This document shows positions 34,678 through 42,835 of a DNA stretch of 64,000 nt, piece after piece. The stretch comes from JADZAI01 sp046348585 (GTDB taxonomy: Bacteria; Pseudomonadota; Alphaproteobacteria; Micropepsales; Micropepsaceae), in the NCBI GenBank assembly GCA_046348585.1, contig JAXMDZ010000002.1:1-64000 (forward strand), in the 5' to 3' direction. The translations under genes and the position numbers were made by a program. A model generated the notes under the pieces. That model was given only the letters and a program-made list of their open reading frames with translations, was not told where the DNA came from and made no database searches. How positions within the stretch are numbered: the first letter of the stretch is position 1; every line of letters begins with the position of its first letter.

Positions 34678-35187
34678 TCAGGCTTTGGGCTCGGCGTCGG
34701 GCTTGGGCGCCGACGTCAGCGATTTGAGCAGTTCAGGGTCGTTGAGGACTTTCTCCAGAAGGCCCTGCGCGCCGTCCTTGCCGTCCATGTAGGTCATCAG
34801 GTCGGACAGTTCCTGGCGGGCGTCGAGCAGCTTCTTCAGCGCGGGCACCATTTCGGCGATGCGGCCGGGCGTGAAGTCCTTCATCGACTGGAACGTCAGG
34901 TCGATGCCGAGCTTGCCTTCGCCGCTCAGCGTGTTGTCGACCACGAAGGCGGCGCGCGGCGCGATCGCCTTCATGCGGTCCTCGAAATTGTCGACGTCGA
35001 ACTCGATGAAGTCGCGCTCGGAAAGCTCCTTCTTGGCGACTTCCGACTTGCCCGACAGGTCGGACAGGACGCCGGTGATGAACGGCAGTTCGATCTTCTC
35101 GCGCGAGCCGTAGGTCTCCACCTCGTACTCGATATGCACGCGCGGGGGCCTGTTGCCCTTGATGAACCGGGCGCCGCTCTTGGCCAT
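34678..35187 (-). CDS. tssB: Type VI secretion sheath small subunit TssB (VipA)
   Basis: This 169-residue small sheath subunit interlocks with TssC and binds ClpV/TagJ. Diagnostic blocks are RVHIEYEVETYGSREKIELP, FITGVLSDLSG, RDFIEFDVDNFEDRM and the C-terminal ARQELSDLMTYMDGKDGA. The ATG at 35187 (MAKSGARF) is chosen because it follows AGGGAG at eight bases; an upstream in-frame start at 35205 has no such site. The 156-base gap to tssA holds two strong inverted repeats, which makes a processing or stability signal before this highly expressed gene likely. Confidence 0.94.
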   Translation of the reverse strand: MAKSGARFIKGNRPPRVHIEYEVETYGSREKIELPFITGVLSDLSGKSEVAKKELSERDFIEFDVDNFEDRMKAIAPRAAFVVDNTLSGEGKLGIDLTFQSMKDFTPGRIAEMVPALKKLLDARQELSDLMTYMDGKDGAQGLLEKVLNDPELLKSLTSAPKPDAEPKA

Positions 35188-35212
35188 CTGGTGTCTCCCT
35201 GGCAATGGTCCA

Positions 35213-35280
35213 CGGGCGGCTCCATATGGCCGCCCGGCAGGAATGCGGATGGCAGGATCGCGCGCCGCCGCCGATCCTGC
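35213..35280. repeat. Two adjacent perfect inverted repeats between tssA and tssB
   Basis: CGGGCGGC (35213-35220) pairs with GCCGCCCG (35229-35236) around TCCATATG. GCAGGATCG (35252-35260) pairs with CGATCCTGC (35272-35280) around an 11-base loop. Neither has a T tract in the direction of transcription. They lie just upstream of tssB within the operon and could shield a processed tssB-tssC-hcp mRNA, or form an attenuator. Confidence 0.5.
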
Positions 35281-35343
35281 AAGCGCTTCCCCTGCGACAG
35301 ATGCGACACCCCGGCCCCGGTCCGGAGCCGGATTTCAGGGGCC

Positions 35344-36372
35344 TTAATACGATTCCGGCGCGGCCTCGGGAGCGGCGGGTTCCAGCACCTTCGAGGCCTC
35401 CTCGACGCCGGTCGGCGCGAGGCTCTGGAGGATTTGAATGAAATCCATGCCGGCCAGGCGGACCGCGCGATCGATCAGCAGCGGCAAGGGGCTGGAGGGT
35501 TCGGTCGCGGCGAAGAAGGCGCGCACCGCCTCCAGCTGCGCGAGCGCCTGGCCGCGCGAGCGGATCGGTCCGGTCAGCGCCGGTCCGCCGGTCTCGCCGC
35601 CGCTCTCCGGCGCCGCCGCGCCGCCATCGCCCGCCGCCGCCGCCTGAGGTGATTTATTTGTGACGACGGCCTGCGCGAACTCCGACATGCGCGCCACAAG
35701 CTGGTCGAAGGCGGCGAGGTCCGGGCCCTGCCCCGGAACGCGCTCGGCGAAGGCCCCGGCGAGCCGGGTCGAGGCCGCCGCCATCGCGCCCAGCGTATCG
35801 GCGAGCGCCTGCCAGTCCTCGACGGCGCTGTCGTCGATCGCCCGGCGGATCGGTTCGGGCATCTGGGTAAGAAGCTGCGCCGCCTTGTGCGCCGGGTCTG
35901 CGCCGCCGACGATGTCCTTGAAGGCGATCCGTCCCTTGGAGCGCAGCGGCGGCAGATAGAGCCGGTCGAGATGCTTCACCGAGCGGCCGATGCTGGAGAT
36001 CTGGTTGCAGGCCTCGCGGCGGCCGCCGGCCGGGTCCGAGCCTTCGTCGAGCGCCGGGTGACAGGTCTCCCAGAAGCGTTCGGCGATGCCGGCCATGACC
36101 TCCAGCAGCCCGGCGCATCGCGTCAGATCGCCGCTGATGAGCGCGAAGCAGAAGCCGTGCGAGGCGATCCAGAGGTCCTTGGCGCGGCCGAGAAGCACGA
36201 TCGCGGTCTCGGCGGCGGGGCCGACGTTCGGATCGTCGCCGGGCCGTTCCTTTTCCAGCGCGGCGTCGAGCTCGCGGGAAATGCGCCGGAAATCAGGGTC
36301 ATAGCTGAGGTCGGGTCCGGCCGGCTCCTCCTCGGAGACGGGCGCCAGCAGCGCTTCGACGTCCAGGCTCAT
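35344..36372 (-). CDS. tssA: Type VI secretion protein TssA (ImpA N-terminal domain)
   Basis: This 342-residue TssA-type protein helps prime and cap the growing tail. Residues 1-130 contain the ImpA N-terminal domain: LLAPVSEEEPAGPDLSYDPD, RELDAALEKERPG and IVLLGRAKDLWIASHGF. HPALDEGSDPAGGRREAC continues the family pattern. The C-terminal part (SPLPLLIDRAVRLAGMDFIQ) is the conserved short end found in the smaller TssA class. The ATG at 36372 follows GGGAGGG; longer open frames to 36549 lack family character. It is the first gene of the minus-strand block and divergent from vgrG, so the 157 bases between them should hold both promoters. Confidence 0.88.
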   Translation of the reverse strand: MSLDVEALLAPVSEEEPAGPDLSYDPDFRRISRELDAALEKERPGDDPNVGPAAETAIVLLGRAKDLWIASHGFCFALISGDLTRCAGLLEVMAGIAERFWETCHPALDEGSDPAGGRREACNQISSIGRSVKHLDRLYLPPLRSKGRIAFKDIVGGADPAHKAAQLLTQMPEPIRRAIDDSAVEDWQALADTLGAMAAASTRLAGAFAERVPGQGPDLAAFDQLVARMSEFAQAVVTNKSPQAAAAGDGGAAAPESGGETGGPALTGPIRSRGQALAQLEAVRAFFAATEPSSPLPLLIDRAVRLAGMDFIQILQSLAPTGVEEASKVLEPAAPEAAPESY

Positions 36373-36529
36373 CGCAACACCCTCCCCCGCCGCGGCCCCA
36401 TGGCCCGCCGCGCGGATTCGATCACGCGGGCCTGCCGCCTTCAAGGCCCCCGCGCCGTGGCATGGTGCATGGGGCGCGCCTTTATGTTTCCATGATCGGC
36501 GCGCCGACTGCGCGCCGGAGGCCCGCTGC
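36373..36529. promoter_or_regulatory. Divergent promoter region tssA/vgrG
   Basis: This 157-base gap separates oppositely oriented T6SS blocks. GGAGG serves vgrG and GGGAGGG serves tssA. The stretch around 36470-36500 is locally AT-rich (TTTATGTTTCCATGATC), which could be a -10 region for vgrG, but no convincing pair of promoter boxes stands out. Confidence 0.4.
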
Positions 36530-38386
36530 ATGCCACTGACCCAGGACACAAGGACGGCTCGCCTGACGACGCCGCTGGGCGAGGATGTCCTCGTTTTCGT
36601 TTCGATGACGACGTTCGAGCGGATCGGCGCGCTGTTCGAATATCAGGTGACCGCCCTGGCGGAGGACGGGAGCCTCACGCCGCGCGACATTCTGGGCAAG
36701 GAGTGCTCCGTCGCCTTCCACAACGAGGGCGGCGTCGTCCGGCACTTCCACGGCATCTGCGCAGGGCTAACCCGCCTCGGCACCGGACGGGGCGGCCATC
36801 TCTACCGCCTCACGCTGAGGCCCGAATTCTGGTTCCTGTCGCGCAACGCCGACTGCCGGATCTTCCAGGACATGACGGTGCCGGAGATCATCTCGGACGT
36901 GCTGAACCGCGGCGGCCTCAACCGGCGCGACATCACGCTCGACGGCTCCTACGCCAAGCGCGTCTTCTGCGTGCAGTATCGCGAAAGCGATTTCGCCTTC
37001 CTCAGCCGGCTGATGGAGGAGGAAGGCATCTTCTACTTCTTCCGCATGGAGGAAAACGCGCACCGCCTGGTGATCGCCGACGCCAGGTCCATCCACCGGG
37101 TCGAGCACGAATGCGCTCGCCTGCCCTTCTATCCGCCGGGCGGCTTCCGGAGCGCCGAGCATCTGGAGGAATGGACGCCGCATATCGGCCTCGCGCCCGC
37201 CGAGATCGCCATCACCGATTTCAATTTCGAGCAGCCGACGCCGATGTCGGCCTCGCACAGCGCCGTCTCCGAGCACGACCGCGACACCGCGCAGCTCCTC
37301 GACCATCCGGGCCACTACCTCCGGCAGAACGATGGAGCGCGCTATGCGCGGCTCCGCCTGGAGGCCGAGCGGGCGCTGCGCCATGTCGTCGCCGCCTCCG
37401 GCGACGCCGTCGGGCTGATGGCCGGCGCCAGGTTCACGCTCGAGGACCATTATTCCGACCTGGAGAACGGAGACTATGTGGTTCTGGAGTCGCGGCACCG
37501 GATCGAGGCCGACAGCTACCATTCCGGCGGCCTGGGCTCGGACGAGCCGCGGGTCGACATCCTGGCGATCCCCGCCGCCACGCCCTTCCGCCCGCGGCAG
37601 GAAACCCCGCGCCCCCGCATCGTCGGCGCGCAGACCGCCATCGTCACCGGCCGCGGCGGCGAGGAAATCGAGACCGACAAGTACGGGCGCATCAAGGTTT
37701 CCTTCCACTGGGACACGCACGGCACGCGGGACGAGAAGAGTTCGTGCTGGATCCGCGTCGGGCAGAGCCTGGCGGGCTCGTCATGGGGCGGATTGTTCAC
37801 GCCGCGCATCGGCCAGGAGGTAATCGTCGAGTTCATCGACGGCAATCCCGACCGGCCGATCGTCACGGGCTGCGTCTATAACGGACACAATCCCCTGCCC
37901 TACTCGCTGCCCGGCGAGAAATCGAAATCGACCATCAAGACCAACTCCACCAAGGGCGGCGGCGGCTTCAACGAGATCCGTTTCGAGGACAAGGCGGGCA
38001 GCGAGGAGATCTACATCCACGCCCAGAAGGACCAGACGGTCGAAATCCTCAACAACCTCAAGACGACGATCAAGAACGACGAGACGCGCACGGTCCAGAG
38101 CGGCAACCGCCTCACGAAGCTGTCGAGCGGCGACGACACGCTCGAACTGACGGCCGGCAATCACACCGTGAAAATCGCCGCCGGCAAGCAGTCCACCGAG
38201 GCGATGCAGAGCATCGTCCTGACCGTCGGCGCCAGTTCGATCCGCATCGATCAATCCGGCGTCACCATCAGCGCGCCGCAGATCACGCTGGACGCTCAGG
38301 GGTCCGCCTCTCTGAAATCGCCGGCGACCGTCGTCGAGGGCCAGGGCGTTCTGGTCCTCAAGGGCGGCGGCGTGATGATCAACTGA
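36530..38386 (+). CDS. vgrG: Type VI secretion spike protein VgrG (TssI)
   Basis: This 618-residue trimeric spike sits on the Hcp tube and carries effectors or PAAR tips. The gp27-like part begins with TTPLGEDVLVFVSMTTFERI. The VgrG blocks DILGKECSVAF, CVQYRESDFAFLSRLMEEEG and GIFYFF are clear. The OB/gp5 part follows: DKYGRIKVSFHWD, CWIRVGQSLAG and SSWGGLFTPRIGQEVIVEF. TGCVYNGHNPLPYSLP leads into a beta-helix region ending at VLVLKGGGVMIN. There is no large extra C-terminal domain, so it is a structural VgrG rather than an evolved effector. It heads a plus-strand operon with a 190-residue unknown, Fha and PAAR. Confidence 0.94.
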   Translation: MPLTQDTRTARLTTPLGEDVLVFVSMTTFERIGALFEYQVTALAEDGSLTPRDILGKECSVAFHNEGGVVRHFHGICAGLTRLGTGRGGHLYRLTLRPEFWFLSRNADCRIFQDMTVPEIISDVLNRGGLNRRDITLDGSYAKRVFCVQYRESDFAFLSRLMEEEGIFYFFRMEENAHRLVIADARSIHRVEHECARLPFYPPGGFRSAEHLEEWTPHIGLAPAEIAITDFNFEQPTPMSASHSAVSEHDRDTAQLLDHPGHYLRQNDGARYARLRLEAERALRHVVAASGDAVGLMAGARFTLEDHYSDLENGDYVVLESRHRIEADSYHSGGLGSDEPRVDILAIPAATPFRPRQETPRPRIVGAQTAIVTGRGGEEIETDKYGRIKVSFHWDTHGTRDEKSSCWIRVGQSLAGSSWGGLFTPRIGQEVIVEFIDGNPDRPIVTGCVYNGHNPLPYSLPGEKSKSTIKTNSTKGGGGFNEIRFEDKAGSEEIYIHAQKDQTVEILNNLKTTIKNDETRTVQSGNRLTKLSSGDDTLELTAGNHTVKIAAGKQSTEAMQSIVLTVGASSIRIDQSGVTISAPQITLDAQGSASLKSPATVVEGQGVLVLKGGGVMIN

Positions 38387-38397
38387 CGGGAATAGCC

Positions 38398-38970
38398 ATG
38401 ATGTGGGACGCCGTACAATGGTCTCTGGCCGGTCAGGTCGCCGACTTCGTCAAGTTGAGCGAGCGGGGCGCGGCCGCGCTGATCGAGGACGAAGCGCCTG
38501 AGGTCTTCTTCGACCGGCTGCGGGCCGAGGGCGCGCAGGACGATGCGCTCGCCTTCCTCGCCGCCGCGCTGCCGCGCCGGGCGGCGATCGCCTGGGGCCG
38601 CGACTGCGTCGGGCGAACCGCGCGGTCGGCCAGGCTGCGCCCGGCCGACATGGCGGCCTATTCGGCCGTGGGGGCGTGGCTGGAGGACCCCAGCGACGAT
38701 CGGAGGCGGGTCGCCTTCGAGGCGGCCGGCAACGCCGAATACGCGACGCCCGAGGCGCTGCTGGCGCTGGCGGTCTTCCTGTCGGGCGGCTCGATCGCGG
38801 CGGCCGAGTGTCCCCAGCCCGCGCCCGTCGCCCCGGACATCTGCGGGCGCATCGTCGGGGCGGCGGTGACGCTGGCCGCGGTCCGCGTGCCGCCGGCCCT
38901 CATCGCCGACACCAAATCCGCCTTCCTCGACCGTGGACGCGCCTTCGCCACCGGCGCGCAGGGGGCTTGA
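38398..38970 (+). CDS. VgrG-linked protein of unknown function, possibly DUF6931-like
   Basis: This 190-residue, mostly helical, Ala-rich protein has no signal peptide or membrane segment. It starts 11 bases after vgrG (GGGAATAGCC before the ATG). It contains EAPEVFFDRLRAEGAQDDAL, LPRRAAIAWGRDCVGR and LAVFLSGGSIAAAECPQP. In my recollection proteins of this type, annotated DUF6931, recur directly downstream of vgrG in other Gram-negative loci, but I cannot verify this here. Its position between the spike and the Fha regulator suggests an adaptor/chaperone loading cargo on VgrG rather than an effector; no catalytic motif is evident. Confidence 0.72.
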   Translation: MMWDAVQWSLAGQVADFVKLSERGAAALIEDEAPEVFFDRLRAEGAQDDALAFLAAALPRRAAIAWGRDCVGRTARSARLRPADMAAYSAVGAWLEDPSDDRRRVAFEAAGNAEYATPEALLALAVFLSGGSIAAAECPQPAPVAPDICGRIVGAAVTLAAVRVPPALIADTKSAFLDRGRAFATGAQGA

Positions 38971-39001
38971 ACGCCGTGCGCCCGCAACCGAAATTCGCCC
39001 T

Positions 39002-40222
39002 ATGCGCTTGACTCTGAAGATAGAAAACCAGGACGCCCTCCCCAACGGCCACCCCCTCATCCAGGTGTTGGACCGCAAAGGGATTCAGATCGGGCGCGCG
39101 GCGGATGTGGACTGGCAATTGCCCGATCCGCAGAAGCTGATTTCGTCGGTCCATGCGGAAGTGCGATTCCGAGATGGTGTCTTTCTGCTGCGCGACAAGA
39201 GCCGGAACGGGACTTTCCTCAACGGCGCGCGAATCGACACGGCGAACCGCGAAGCACCGCTGAACGACGGCGACCGCGTGGCGATCGGGCACTATGAGCT
39301 GTCGGTGAAGATCGACGGCGACGAGTCGCATCTGGCGCCGATCGAACGCGATGAAGCGCCGGCCGTCGACGGCGACATCTGGGGCGCCAACAAGTGGGAC
39401 GATCTCGGATCGAAGCCCGAGCCCGTCGCCGAGGAAGAGGTCCGCACGCCGTTGCGCACCGAGGCGAGCCCGCTCGACACGGCCTTCCAGCCCGCCGCGA
39501 CCGCCGGAGAAGCAGCGCCCGCTTTCTCATGGGGCACATGGCAGGAGAGCGCGCCGGCATCGCCGGAACCCGCCGCCGCTGCACCCGACATCCCCTCGCC
39601 GAGACGCGATGCGCCTGGCGCGGCCGCACCCGCCGATCCCGCCCGCTACGCGTCGTCCGGCGGCGATGCCGTTGCGGGGTTTGGGCGGGGGGCGGCTTTG
39701 CCGGGGGGATTTCTGAAAGCTGAGGATTCCAAGGGGTTTGAGGAAGCGGGCCGCAGCATGCGCGTGCTGGTCCACGGACTGTATGACCTGCTCAAACGGC
39801 AATCCGAGATGAAATCCGTGCTGGGGCTGGAGCGCACCGTCATCCGCCTCGCCGACAACAATCCGCTGAAATTCGCCGCTTCCGCCGACGAGGCGATGCA
39901 GCGCCTGATTTCGCCGCGCGAGGGCGACCTGCCCGGCCCCTCGGCGGCGCTGCGCTCGTTCGACGACGTGAGGCGGCACGAGGAGCGGCTGCTGACCGCG
40001 ATGAACGAGGCGGTGCGCTCGATCGTCGAGCGGCTGTCGCCGCAGAAGATCAAGCAGCGCGAGACCGGCGGCGGCATGATGAAGATCATCCCCGGCTCGT
40101 CCAAGGCGGCCTGGTGGGACGAGCTGGAGCGCGAACATGCGCGGCTGCTGGAATCGGACGGGGCGAAGCTCGACGAGCTGATCGAGGACGAGCTGCGCGA
40201 AGCCTTCACGCGCCATCTTTAG
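39002..40222 (+). CDS. tagH: Type VI secretion FHA-domain protein (TagH/Fha)
   Basis: This 406-residue cytoplasmic regulator reads Thr phosphorylation by PpkA and promotes secretion in characterised systems. The FHA domain covers about residues 1-100: IQIGRAADVDWQLPDP, ISSVHAEVRF and LLRDKSRNGTFLNGARI, including the Arg, Ser and Asn residues that bind phosphothreonine. A Pro/Ala-rich linker (about 140-240) joins it to the T6SS-specific C-terminal domain, seen in LYDLLKRQSEMKSVLGLERT and RRHEERLLTAMNEAVRSIVE. The start at 39002 is the ATG of MRLTLKIENQ, 31 bases after the preceding stop. Its kinase and phosphatase partners are encoded at 40520-43594. Confidence 0.91.
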   Translation: MRLTLKIENQDALPNGHPLIQVLDRKGIQIGRAADVDWQLPDPQKLISSVHAEVRFRDGVFLLRDKSRNGTFLNGARIDTANREAPLNDGDRVAIGHYELSVKIDGDESHLAPIERDEAPAVDGDIWGANKWDDLGSKPEPVAEEEVRTPLRTEASPLDTAFQPAATAGEAAPAFSWGTWQESAPASPEPAAAAPDIPSPRRDAPGAAAPADPARYASSGGDAVAGFGRGAALPGGFLKAEDSKGFEEAGRSMRVLVHGLYDLLKRQSEMKSVLGLERTVIRLADNNPLKFAASADEAMQRLISPREGDLPGPSAALRSFDDVRRHEERLLTAMNEAVRSIVERLSPQKIKQRETGGGMMKIIPGSSKAAWWDELEREHARLLESDGAKLDELIEDELREAFTRHL

Positions 40223-40242
40223 GAGAGGGAGGACGGACCGCC

Positions 40243-40515
40243 ATGTTCCCTGCCGCGCGCCTGACCGACGCCGTCGGCTGCCCGGTCTGCGGCACCGGGG
40301 TGATCTCGCTCGTCAAGCAATACAAGACGGTGATCGCCATGTTCCCCGCCGCCCGCGCCACCGACATCTGCATGTGCCTGCCGCCGGGCGCGCCGATCGC
40401 CAAGGGCTCGATGAAGGTGCTGATCTCCGGCTTCCCCGCCGCCCGCGTCACCGACATCGCGGGACATGGCGGGATGATCGCCAAGGGCGAGCTCAAGGTG
40501 CTGATCGGCGGCTGA
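40243..40515 (+). CDS. PAAR-domain spike tip protein
   Basis: This 90-residue PAAR protein forms the sharp tip that caps VgrG. It shows three repeats of the family motif: FPAARLTDAVGC, FPAARATDICMC and FPAARVTDIAGH. Cys and His residues (for example CPVCGTG, CMC, GHGG) provide the expected metal site. The ATG is fixed by AGGAGAGGGAGG about 8-20 bases upstream. No effector domain is attached. It is the last gene of the vgrG operon and ends four bases from the stop of the convergent kinase gene. Confidence 0.91.
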   Translation: MFPAARLTDAVGCPVCGTGVISLVKQYKTVIAMFPAARATDICMCLPPGAPIAKGSMKVLISGFPAARVTDIAGHGGMIAKGELKVLIGG

Positions 40516-40519
40516 GCCT

Positions 40520-42832
40520 TCAGGGCGCCTGGACGTATTCGGCCGCCTCGACGCGGAACTTGAGCGCGCCCGCCGCATCGGCGAGCGCCGCGATCCACGC
40601 CTTCAGCCCCGTGCCCGACGCCTTGGCGAACGCCTTTTCGGGCAGCGGGTCGCTGGCGAGGATGGCGACCAGCATCTGCGAGGCCGCCGAGGACGAGGAC
40701 GAATAGGGCGGCAGGGTCAGCCGGTAATGCCCGCCGCCGTCATCGGCGAGAACGCCCTGGGCGATCCTGCGGTCGCGCACCGCCGGGTCGGTCAGATCGA
40801 GCAGCGGCCGCACGACGCCGCCCGCGTCGATCAGCACGACATAGAAATGCGCGAAGGCGGGGTCGAGGGTGAGGACCGCCTCCGAACTGCGGTCGGCCCG
40901 CCCGGTCGGCTTGGGCCGGGCGATGGCCGGTCCCTGCGACCCGGCATAATAGGGCGCGAGCCCTGCGAGCAGCCCGCAATGGCGCGACGCGACCTCCTCG
41001 CCGGCCAGCACGAAGGGAATTCCGGCCTCGGCGGCCGAGGCTTCCGCCGCCGCCTGAACCTTGGCGCCATCGCCCCACACGCCGCGCACCGTGACGGAGG
41101 GCGGCGCGCCGCCGGGACCGTCGAGACGGATCATCGCGCAGTCGAGCGCCGCAAAGCGCTCGATCGCCGCCGCGCCGAGCGGTGCGACGGCCGGGGTCGG
41201 CGCGGGCGTCGGGGTGGGCGCGGGCGTCGGCAAGGGCGTCGGAGCCGGGGTCGGAGACGGCGTTGGGGCGGGGGTCGGAGACGGCGTTGGGCCCGGTGTG
41301 GGGGTGACGCTCGGAGCCGGCGTCGGGCCGGATGTCGGGACGGGCGTCGGCGAGGGGACGGTCGTCGGGAACGGCGTGGGCGCGGCGGTCGGCGACGGCT
41401 GAGGCGTGGGGAAGGCGGTCGGTTCGGGCGTCGTCACGGGCGTCGGCGCCGGTGTGGGCGGCGGCGTAGGCATCGCCGTAGGCACCGGCGTGGGCACGGG
41501 GGTAGGCACGGGCGTCGCGGCCGGGGCGGGAGACGGCGCGGGCGAGGAAGCGGGCGACGGGGCGGCCGTGGGCGCGCCCTTGGGCTTGCCGCCTGGTTTG
41601 CCGAAGATGTCCTCCTCGAAATACATCAGCGCCGCCGTCGCGCCGCCGCCCAGCAACAGGGCGGCGAGCACCGAGGCGAGCCCGGTCCGCCGCCGGCGCG
41701 GCCGGGCGGCCGCTTCCTTCGGGCGTTCGCCCCGGCGGATTCCGGCGGCCTTGCCGGCCGGCTTCGGCGCGGGCGAAGGGGGCGGCGCAGCCGGACGGGG
41801 ATTGCGTTCGGCCTCGTCCAGCAGGGCCAGGACTTCGCGCATGGATTGCGGCCGGTCCGATGGGTGCGGTTCGAGCATCCGGGCTAGCACCGAGGCGATG
41901 GCGGGCGGCACGCCGGCAAGATCGGGCACGCCGCGCCGCGCCTCCTGCGCCGAGGCGATGCTGGTTCCGAGCGGAATCGACTTGCCCCGCGCCGCGGCGG
42001 CGAGGACCAGGGCGAGGCTGTAGACGTCGGTGTGCGGGCCGATCCGCGCGCCGGGCACGAATTGTTCGGGCGCGGCGAAGGAGAGCTTGCCCGCGAACTG
42101 CGCGCCCGCAAGGCCGTCGGCTTCGCCGATCTTGGCGATGCCGAAATCGATCAGGGTCGCCCGTTCGAGCTGACTCTGCGGCAACAGCACATTGTCGGGC
42201 GCGACGTCGCGGTGGACGAGGCCTTCCTCGTGCGCCGCCTCAAGCCCCGCGGCGAGGCGGCGCGCCAGCGCGAACAGTTCCTTCTCGGAGAGCGGCCGGC
42301 GCGCGTAGAAATCGTCCAGCGGCTCGCCGTCGATGAACTCCAGCACCAGATAATAGGCCCCGTGCTCGCCCACCCGTCCATAGGTGCGATAGGGCACGAC
42401 CGCGTCGTGCCGGACCCGCATCAGGGCGTTGGATTCGTCGAGCAGGTGCTTCTCGAAGCGCTCGCCCGCCGTCTCGTCCGGCAGGATCGTCTTGATCGCC
42501 ACCCGTTCGGCGGCGTTGTAGATGTTGACGCCGGTATAGATCGCCCCCATGCCGCCGCGGCCCATCAGCCGCTCGACGCGGTAATTGCCGAGCACCGTGC
42601 CGGGCGGCAGGTCGCCGTCCGCCGGGGACGCCGACGCGGCGCGGTCCCAGACCGCCGCATCCGGCGGCGACGCGGCGGACCCTGACGGCCTCGCCGGCAT
42701 GACCCGCGTGCGTTCCTCCTCGTCGTCGTCCGCTGGCTCATGGCCGGAGCCGAGCGGCACGACCACCGTCGTTTCTTCCGGCTTGTCGTCGGCGGGCTTG
42801 CCGCCCTCGGGATCGTCGGGTTCGCCGCTCAC
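40520..42832 (-). CDS. ppkA: T6SS-associated Ser/Thr protein kinase (PpkA-like) with Pro/Thr-rich linker and periplasmic domain
   Basis: This 770-residue transmembrane kinase probably phosphorylates Fha to switch the T6SS on. An acidic N-terminal segment (1-75) precedes the Hanks kinase domain (about 83-345). All key residues are present: glycine loop GRGGMGAIY at 91-99, Lys114 in VAIKTILP, catalytic HRDVAPDN at 207-214 and DFG at 229-231. A basic stretch and one membrane helix (about 383-403) follow. Then comes a linker of about 130 residues made almost wholly of Pro, Thr, Ala and Ser, ending in a C-terminal domain of about 200 residues with two cysteines. The linker would let the sensor reach across the periplasm. 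It follows pppA by three bases. Confidence 0.9.
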   Translation of the reverse strand: MSGEPDDPEGGKPADDKPEETTVVVPLGSGHEPADDDEEERTRVMPARPSGSAASPPDAAVWDRAASASPADGDLPPGTVLGNYRVERLMGRGGMGAIYTGVNIYNAAERVAIKTILPDETAGERFEKHLLDESNALMRVRHDAVVPYRTYGRVGEHGAYYLVLEFIDGEPLDDFYARRPLSEKELFALARRLAAGLEAAHEEGLVHRDVAPDNVLLPQSQLERATLIDFGIAKIGEADGLAGAQFAGKLSFAAPEQFVPGARIGPHTDVYSLALVLAAAARGKSIPLGTSIASAQEARRGVPDLAGVPPAIASVLARMLEPHPSDRPQSMREVLALLDEAERNPRPAAPPPSPAPKPAGKAAGIRRGERPKEAAARPRRRRTGLASVLAALLLGGGATAALMYFEEDIFGKPGGKPKGAPTAAPSPASSPAPSPAPAATPVPTPVPTPVPTAMPTPPPTPAPTPVTTPEPTAFPTPQPSPTAAPTPFPTTVPSPTPVPTSGPTPAPSVTPTPGPTPSPTPAPTPSPTPAPTPLPTPAPTPTPAPTPAVAPLGAAAIERFAALDCAMIRLDGPGGAPPSVTVRGVWGDGAKVQAAAEASAAEAGIPFVLAGEEVASRHCGLLAGLAPYYAGSQGPAIARPKPTGRADRSSEAVLTLDPAFAHFYVVLIDAGGVVRPLLDLTDPAVRDRRIAQGVLADDGGGHYRLTLPPYSSSSSAASQMLVAILASDPLPEKAFAKASGTGLKAWIAALADAAGALKFRVEAAEYVQAP
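41173..41572 (-). repeat. Degenerate tandem repeat coding for a Pro-Thr-rich linker
   Basis: Short units of three to four codons (Pro-Thr-Pro-x) repeat about 30 times within ppkA. Units vary at the third codon position, so the array is maintained as protein sequence rather than as recent identical DNA copies. It may still change length by slippage. Confidence 0.8.
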
Positions 42833-42835
42833 GAT

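Noticed and set aside
36458..36480. A TGGCATG sequence upstream of vgrG considered as a sigma-54 promoter
   Set aside because: The GC dinucleotide required at the -12 element is not at the proper spacing from the GG at -24.
38398..38970. The gene after vgrG considered as a toxic effector
   Set aside because: No catalytic residues, no immunity-type small gene beside it and a position typical of adaptors; kept as unknown.
41173..41572. The repeat block in ppkA considered as a CRISPR or satellite array
   Set aside because: Units are only 9-12 bases, have no spacers and keep the reading frame, coding for a Pro/Thr linker.
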